Part shown: positions 57,600 to 64,000 of the stretch, piece after piece
Layout of the letters: each line of letters begins with the position of its first letter
Position numbering within the stretch: position 1 is the first letter of the stretch
DNA from: Dugong dugon
Taxonomy: Eukaryota; Chordata; Mammalia; Sirenia; Dugongidae
Reading direction: 5' to 3'
DNA length: 64,000 bases
Assembly: GCA_030035585.1 (NCBI GenBank)
Contig: CM057465.1
Location: 34,862,001 to 34,926,000 of the forward strand
The notes under the pieces: model-generated
Told to the model about the DNA's origin: nothing
Seen by the model: only the letters and a program-made list of their open reading frames with translations
The model's database searches: none
Made by a program: the position numbers and the translations under genes

Positions 57600-60500
57600 C
57601 AGTATTTGTCCTTTTGTGATTGAATTATTTCATACAGCATCAAGTTTCATCCATGCTATGAGATGCTTCACAGATTCATCATTGTTCTTTATTGTTGCAT
57701 AATACTCCATTGTGTGTACATACCATAGTTTGTTTATCCATTCATCTGTTGATGGGCATATAGGTTGTTGCCATCTTTTTGCTGTTGTGAACAATGCTGC
57801 AATGAACATGGGTGTGCATCTCTATTCGTGTGACAGCTCTTATTTCTCTAGGATATATTCCTAGGAATGGGATTGATGGATCATATGGTATTTCAATTTC
57901 TAGCTTTCTAAGGAAGTACCATATCATTTTCCAAAATGGTGGTATCGTTTTGCTTTCCCACCAGTAGTGCATAAGAGTCCGATCTCCCTGTAGCCTCTCC
58001 AACATTTGTTATTTCCAGTGTTTTTGATTTGTGCTGGTAATGCCAGGGTGACATGGTATCTCATTGTGGTTTTAATTTGCATTTCTCTAATGGCTAGTGA
58101 TCACGGGCATTTCCTCATGTGTCTGTTGGCCGCTTAAATGTCTTCTTTGGTGAAGTGTCTGTTCATTTCCTTTGCCCATTTTTTGATTGGATTTTTTTTT
58201 GTTGTATAGGTGTTGGATTTTCTTATAGATTTTAGAGATTATACCTTTGTCTGACTAGTAATGTCCAAAAATGTTTTCCCAGTCTGTAGGTTCTCTTTAT
58301 ACTCTTTTGAGGAAGTCTTTTGATGAGCACAAGTGTTTAATTTTTAGAAGATCCAAGTTATCTCGCTTATCTTCTGGAGTTTGTGTGTTGTTGGTTATGG
58401 TTTGTATCCTATTAATGCCGTGTATTAGGTCCTCTAGCAATGATCCTATTTTTTCTTCTATGAACTTTACACTTTTCGGCTTTGTATTTAGGTCTTTGAC
58501 CCATTTTGAATTAGTTTTTGTATATGGTGTGAGATATGGGTCCTGTTCCTTTTTTTTGCAGATGGACATCCAGTTTTGCCAGCACCATTTGTTAAAAAGA
58601 TGATCTGTTCCCCATTTCATGGACTTTGGGCACTTGTTGAAGATCACGGAACTGTAGGTGGACGGATTTACATCTGGGTTCTCAACTCTGTTCCATTGGT
58701 CAATATATCTGTCGTTGTACCAATACCAGGCTATTTTGACTATCGTAGCTTTATAGTAGGTTTTGAGGTCAGGTAGTGCGAGTCCTCCTACTTTATTCTT
58801 CTTCAGTAGTGCTTTACTTGTCCGGGGCTTCTTCCCTTTCGATATAAAGTTAACAATTAATTTTTCCATCTCTTTAAAGAATGTTGTTGGTATTTGGATC
58901 AGGATTGCATTTGTATTTGTAAATTGCTTTGGGTAGATTTGTCATTTTCACAATGTTGAGTCTACCTATCCATGAGCATGGTATGTTTTTTCCATTTATG
59001 TAGACCTCTTGGTTTCTTGCAGTAGTATTTTGTAGTTTTCTTTGTGCAGGCATTTTACATCCCTGGTTAGATTTATTCCTAAGTATTTTTTTTTTTTTAG
59101 GGGCTGTTATAAATGGTATTGTTTTCCTGATTTCCCTTTCGTCATTCTCATTATTTGTGTATAGGAATCGAACTGATTTTTGTATGTTTATCTTGTATCC
59201 TGCTACTGTGCTGAATCTTTCTATTAGTTCCAGTAGTTTTCTCATGGAGTCTTTAGGGTTTGCTATGTATAGTATCATATCATCCGAAAACAGGGACAGT
59301 TTAACTTCTTCATTACCAATTTGGACTTCCAGCACAATGTTAAATAGGAGTGGTGATAAATGGCATCCTTGTCTTGTTCCTGTTTGCAAGGGGAGTGTTT
59401 TCAGCCCCTCTTCATTAAGAATGATGTCAGCTGTTGGTTTTGCATAGATGCCGTTTATTATGTTGAGAAATTTCCCTTCTATACGTATCTTACTGAGAGT
59501 TTTTATCAAGAATGGGCGTTGGAATTAGTCGAATGCCTTTTCTGTGTCAATTGAGATGATCATGTGATTCTTTCCTTTTATTTACGTGGTGGATTTCGTT
59601 GATTGATTTTCTAATGTTGAACCATCCTTGCATACCTGGTATGACTCCTACTTGGTCGTGGTATATATTTTTTTTTGCTATGATGCTGAATTCCATTGAC
59701 TAGGATTTTGTTGAGAATTTTTGCATCTATATTCATGAGAGATATTGGTCTGTAATTTTCTTTTTTTTTTGTGGTGTCTTTACCTTGTGTTGGTATCAGG
59801 GTTATGCTGGCTTCATAGAATGAATTCGGAGGCGTCGCTTCCTTTTCTATTTTCTGAAATAGTTTGAGTAGTACTGGTATCAGCTCTTCTTTGAATGTTT
59901 TGTAGAATTCTCCAGTGAAGCCATCTGGGCCAGGGCTTTTATGGGGGGGTTGGGATTTTTTTTTTATTACCTTTTCAATCTCTTCTCTTATTATGGGTTT
60001 GTTCAGATTTTTAGCATCACTTTTTATTAGTTTGGGTAGGTAATGTGTTTCTGGAAATTTATCATTTCCTCTAGGTTTTCAAATTTGTTGGAGTATAGTT
60101 TTTGATAATACTCTGTTATCATCCTTTTTATTTCAGTTAGGTCTGTTGTAATGCCCCCCATTTCATTTCTTATTTGGGTTATTTGTGTCCTCTCCTGTTT
60201 TTCTTTTGTCAGTCTGGCCAGTGGTTTGTCGATTTTGTTGATCCTTTCAAAGAACCAACTTTTGATTTTGTTGATTCTTTCTATTGTTTTACTATTCTCC
60301 ATTTCATTTATTTCTGCTCTCATCTTTCTTTTTTCCTTTCTTCTGATGGCTGTGGGCTTTTTTTTTTTGCTGTTCTCTTTCTATTTGTTTGAGTTCTGTA
60401 GTTGATGTTTTGATTTTGTCCCTTTCTTCTTTTTTTATGTGTGTATCTATTGCTATAAATTGTCTTCTGAGGACTGCCTTTGCTGTGTCCCAAAGGTTTT

Positions 60501-61353
60501 GGTATGGTGTGTTTTCATTCTTGTTTTATTCTAGGAATTTTTTGATTCCATCTGTGATTTCTTCTATTAACCAGTGGTTTTCAAGCAGGGTGTTATTCAG
60601 TTTTCATGTAATTGATTTTTTTTCCCTTGGTCTTCCTGTTGTTAATTTCTACCTTGATGGCATTGTAGTCAGAGAAGATACTTTGTATTATCTCAACATT
60701 TGTATTTTGTTGAAGTTTGCTCTGTGGCCTAAGATGTGGTCTATTCTGGAGCACGTTCCATGTGCATTGGAAAAGAATGTGTACTTTGCAGCTGTTGAGT
60801 GGAGTATTCTATATACGTTTATAAGGTCAAGTTGGCTGATTGTGCCCTTTAGGTCTTCTGTATCTTTGCTGAGTTTCTTTCTAGACGTTCTATCCTTTAC
60901 CAACAGTGGTGTGTTGAAGTCTCCTACTATTATTGTGGAACTGTCAATTTCTCTTTTCAGTGCTGTTAGAGTTTGGTTTATGTATTTTGGAGCCCTGTCA
61001 TTGGGTGCGTAGATGTTTATTATGGTTATGTCTTCATGATGGATTGTCCCCTTAATCATTATATAGTGTCCTTCTTTGTATTTTATGGTAGATTTTGTTT
61101 TAAAGTCTATTTTCTCTGAGATTAGTATTGCCACTCCTGCTCTTTTTTGGTAGCTGTTTGCTTGATATATTTTTTTCTACCTTTGATTTTTGATAAATTT
61201 ACATCTTTGTTTCTAAGGTGTGTCTCTTGTAGACAGCGTATTGATGGATCCTGTTTTTTTGATCTATTCTGTCACTCTCTGTCTCTTTATGGGTGCATTT
61301 ATGCCATTTACATTCAGTGTAATTATTGATAGGTTTGAGTTTATTGCTTTCAT
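57600..61353 (-). pseudogene. L1 ORF2 (endonuclease and reverse transcriptase), decayed
   Basis: Start near 61353, followed by the usual 'LSIITLNVNGINAPIKR' opening that soon meets stops. The endonuclease piece at 60688-61134 keeps GDFNTPL and RIDHILGHR, including the catalytic Asp, Asn and Asp-His. Residues at 60027-60323 match the linker before the RT ('SWFFERINKIDKPLARL'). The RT piece at 58874-59509 has '[20 protein letters not shown]' and the metal-binding box as FSDD (59279-59290), with a gap of about 14 residues between them at about 59323. The C-terminal pieces at 58297-58869 ('AWYWYNDRYIDQWNR') and 57742-58005 ('PYDPSIPFLGIYPRE') complete it. Normal ORF2 is about 1275 residues. Many stops and frameshifts separate the pieces. 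Confidence 0.93.
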
Positions 61354-61860
61354 TTTGTTGCCCTATTTTTTTTTTTTTTTTTTTTATGGTGCTGATGTTT
61401 TGTTTGTTCCTCTTACTCTCCTGTGCTGAATTTCTTTTGTTTGTGGATTTTTTTTTTCATTTCTTTTGTTTTTGTAGGTTTTGTTTCTACTGAGACTTTA
61501 TGTTTTTCTTCTTTATTTTGATGAGTAGGTTTGTTAACTTTCTTTGTTGTTAACTTGAAATTTGCCCTTATCTTCCTAGGTTTGAACCAGTCTATTATTA
61601 CTTAGTATTGCCTTGCCTTCCTCTCCATTAGAAGGTTCTATACCCACACCATTTATTCCCTCTTTTATTCTTCTGATATTTTTGTCATTTACAGATTAAC
61701 TTCTCTGGTTCCCTGTTGTAATTCTTTTGTTTTTGGAGTGTGCTTGAGAGTTCATTTCCTAGGTTGTTATCTGGCTGGTATGATCCTGTGTCCTAGATTC
61801 ACCCTGTGTTCTGATGTTGTTTTTTTTCTCAGAGCAAAGGAATCCCTTTAATAATTCTTG

Positions 61861-62815
61861 TTAGTTTGGATTTGTTTTTACATAGTCCTTTAATTTCTGT
61901 TTATCTGGAAATATCCTTTCTTCACCATCATATATGAATGAGAGTTTTGCAGGATATATTATTCTAGGCTGACAATTTTTTTCTTTCAAGGTTTTATATA
62001 TGTCATCCCGTTGCCTTTTTGCCTGCATGGTTTCCGCCAAATAAGCCGAGCTTTGTCTTATTGTTTCTCGTCTGTATGTGACTTTTTGTTTTTCTTGAAC
62101 TGCTCTCAGGAGTCTTTGTTTGTCTTTGGTTTTAGTATGTGTGATTATGGTATGCCTTGGTGATTTTCTTTTGGGGTTTATCCTATATGGGGTTTGTTGA
62201 GCTTCTTGTATGGTCAGCTTTTCATCTTTCATGATATTGAGGAAGTTTTCTGTCAGCAATTATTCAATGATCCTCTCTGTGTTTTCTGTTTTCTCCCCCT
62301 GTTCTGGAACTCCAATCACTTGCATATTTTTGCTTTTGATTGTATCCTACATGATTCTCAAGTTTTTTTCATTTTTATTCATTCTTTTTTCTGATTTTTC
62401 CTCAAACAGAATTGTATCCGAGTGTGTCTTTAATTTTGCTGATCCTGTCTTTCATTTTGTCAAACCTGCTCCTCAGCCCTTCTATGACAGTGTCCACTTA
62501 TGAAATCTTATTGTTTATCTTTTGGATATCTAATTGTTGTTTTTGTATGATTTCTAGTTGTGAATTTATTTTTGGCATTTTGTTCTTGTATTATTTTCCT
62601 GAATTATTACATTTTTTTACTGTATTTTCCATGAATTTGTCTATTTTTTCCTCATTTTTATCTACTTTTTGCTTCAACTCTTGGATAGCTCTGAATATTG
62701 GAGATTTGAATTCCTCATCAGGTAGTTCTAATGCCTTTTATTCTACTGGAAAGTTATTTTGGACATCTACTGGAACCACCCTGTTCGGTTTTTTAATATG
62801 TTTTAATATTGTCTG
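61861..62815 (-). pseudogene. L1 ORF1 (RNA-binding protein), one or more stops
   Basis: The C-terminal piece at 61861-62259 (132 residues) keeps the RRM and C-terminal domain, including 'RQSSAYLAETMQAKRQ' and 'KNCQPRIIYPAKLSFIYDGE'. It is preceded in frame by a stop at about 62260-62262, before which the same frame reads 'VIGVPEQGEKTENTER'. The N-terminal half (about 62400-62815) is Lys/Glu-rich and coiled-coil-like with further stops. ORF1p normally trimerises and coats L1 RNA; this copy cannot make it intact. The start position is approximate. Confidence 0.88.
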
Positions 62816-62899
62816 GTCTCAGTAATTATTTTCCTTGTTTACTGATTGTAGATTTGTTTATTTCATCCTACTTTTTGTTTTATTTGGTTATGTCTGAGC

Positions 62900-64000
62900 A
62901 GGCAGGCTGTGTATTCTTTGTTGTTTGCTCCTCTGTGGGCACAATACTTTTCATCTCCTTCTCCAATGGTCAGTGTCTGTTGCTCAAGTATGATACAGCA
63001 GGGCAGGTCCAGCTGAAGTGGAATTGCTGGGATGGGTTGTTTGTAGCATGTACTAGAGCTGACAGGGCAGGCTGGGAATCAGGGCAAGGCAGGTTCTGGT
63101 AGGCCATGCCTGTGCTTCTTGGGGGTGTGATGTTCAACACATGGTGCAGGTAGGCGGGGGTGGGGGGGAGATTGTGATGTGTGGAGCTAAGACGGATATG
63201 TGAAAGAGGAGAGGAGAGAGGAACAGCAGCCAAAAACATACAGACAAACAAAAAATAGTGCTTAGGGAGATTCCCATTGGAGTGGAGACATGAGAGACTG
63301 AGAAATGGAGAAAAACAAAAAGAGAAAGGATAAAAGAAAACAATGAATAAATAAAAATTAGAAAAAAAAGAAAAGCCCCCAAGGATCCTACCAGTGTTGC
63401 TACAAGGACTCGGGAAGTTACTCCCAGGCCGTGAAGTATAGCCTTGCTAAAAGGTGTAGAGGTGTCACACAGCACCAGGTATTCAGGAGACAGGAAGAGT
63501 AGGTAAGTATAGAGAGGTGAGAAACTGAGAAATGAAGAAAGACAAAAAGGGAAAAAGAGAGAAAGGAAAACAAGTAAAAAATAAAAACAAACAAGCAAAA
63601 AAGAAAATAAAACAAAGCAAGAAAAAGGAAATGCTCCCAGGGATCCCACTGCCCAGCTGTGCAGAGTAAGCGAGTAGCTCCCAAGATGTGCAGTACTGCC
63701 AAGTAGAAGGGGCTACCAAGTTGAGAAAACAAACAAATTAAAGCAGAACAAGTCAAAACAAGCAAACAAAAAAAGCCCCAGTGTGGCGGCACAGGCCAGG
63801 AAGCAGTTCCACAGTCGAGCGGCACTCACAGCCTTTCAGGAGCAAGCAAAGATGGTACACCAACCCAGGTATTTGAAAGAAAGGAGGGGGAGGTGGTGAG
63901 AGGTGTGGAAGAAACCAAAAGAAGCAGAAAACAACACCAGCAGCCAACACATGACACTCAGGGAGCCGGCCAGTGTGGGAGAATGGAATCCAAGTGGCAT
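62900..64000 (-). promoter_or_regulatory. L1 5'UTR built of imperfect tandem units
   Basis: Between about 63280 and 63850 similar blocks recur. 'gaaactgagaaatgaagaaagacaaaaag' (63518 on) repeats 'gagactgagaaatggagaaaaacaaaaag' (63291 on) 227 bp away. The block 'aaagcccccaaggatcc..ccagtgt' near 63373 recurs near 63629 and, weaker, near 63772. This resembles the monomer-type L1 promoters known in mouse. Confidence 0.55.

Larger units (their letters stand above)
56623..64000 (-). mobile_element. L1 LINE, long antisense copy, 5' end beyond window
   Basis: On the minus strand this reads 5'UTR (about 62900 to beyond 64000), ORF1, ORF2, 3'UTR (about 56660-57600) and an A-rich tail ending at 56623. 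At least 7.4 kb is present, so it is near full length. It is antisense to NAV3 and lies in intron 1. Both ORFs are broken. Pseudogene entries follow. Confidence 0.95.

Noticed and set aside
63134..63950. Several long hydrophobic open frames (Phe/Leu-rich)
   Set aside because: They are translations of the A-rich L1 5'UTR strand in the opposite sense. Low-complexity artefacts, not membrane proteins.
1..64000. CRISPR arrays, phage, plasmid or bacterial operon signals
   Set aside because: None seen. All repeats are eukaryotic transposons or simple repeats.
45201..64000. Second NAV3 coding exon (start of the CH domain)
   Set aside because: I looked on the plus strand for the expected start of the CH-domain exon after an AG and did not find it. 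The exon probably lies beyond the window.

Overview
This window is mammalian nuclear DNA from an afrotherian, most likely a paenungulate such as an elephant or relative. The evidence is the repeat content. At least ten AfroSINEs (tRNA-headed SINEs whose 3' end copies an RTE LINE tail) lie beside several RTE-1/BovB-type LINE copies and L1s with a matching 3'UTR style. MIR, L2, MLT1-like LTRs and MER5A give the older placental background. Nothing bacterial, plasmid or phage-like is present.

One host coding exon can be supported: the first coding exon of NAV3 (neuron navigator 3), plus strand, 44958-45200. It encodes 81 residues and ends in phase 0 at a good splice donor (45201). Its 5'UTR and probable promoter lie just upstream (about 44340-44957), with a GA tract, an AP-1 site and two short upstream ORFs. 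Everything from 45201 to 64000 is then NAV3 intron 1. The next exon, which should open the calponin-homology domain, is not in the window. Everything before about 44100 is upstream of this promoter, either intergenic or inside an intron of a longer transcript.

Layout: 1-1960 is the 5' part of an antisense L1. 2020-3438 is an antisense RTE. 3.4-15 kb is AT-rich unique DNA with MIRs, two MLT1-like LTRs and AfroSINEs. 15.0-17.1 kb holds L1 3' fragments next to a sense RTE. 17-31.5 kb is unique DNA with MIR, L2 and AfroSINE insertions, a small TA-flanked DNA transposon and two RTE fragments. 31598-33690 is an RTE with an inverted 5' arm and a perfect 12-bp target duplication. 33.7-44.1 kb is unique DNA with several AfroSINEs and a tRNA-Gly-headed SINE. 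44.1-45.2 kb is the NAV3 promoter and exon. 45.2-56.6 kb is intron with MIR, hAT remnants and an L1 3'UTR. 56623 to the right edge is a long antisense L1 with decayed ORF2 and ORF1 and a repeat-built 5'UTR.

All transposon ORFs here are decayed. I found no convincing new biological system. The items most worth testing are a possible 124-nt intron in the NAV3 5'UTR whose removal would extend the protein in frame by 16 residues, the twin-primed RTE insertion, the monomer-like L1 promoter, and the small DNA transposon nested in an older repeat. Family names were assigned by reading the sequence and from memory of consensus elements; no database was searched.
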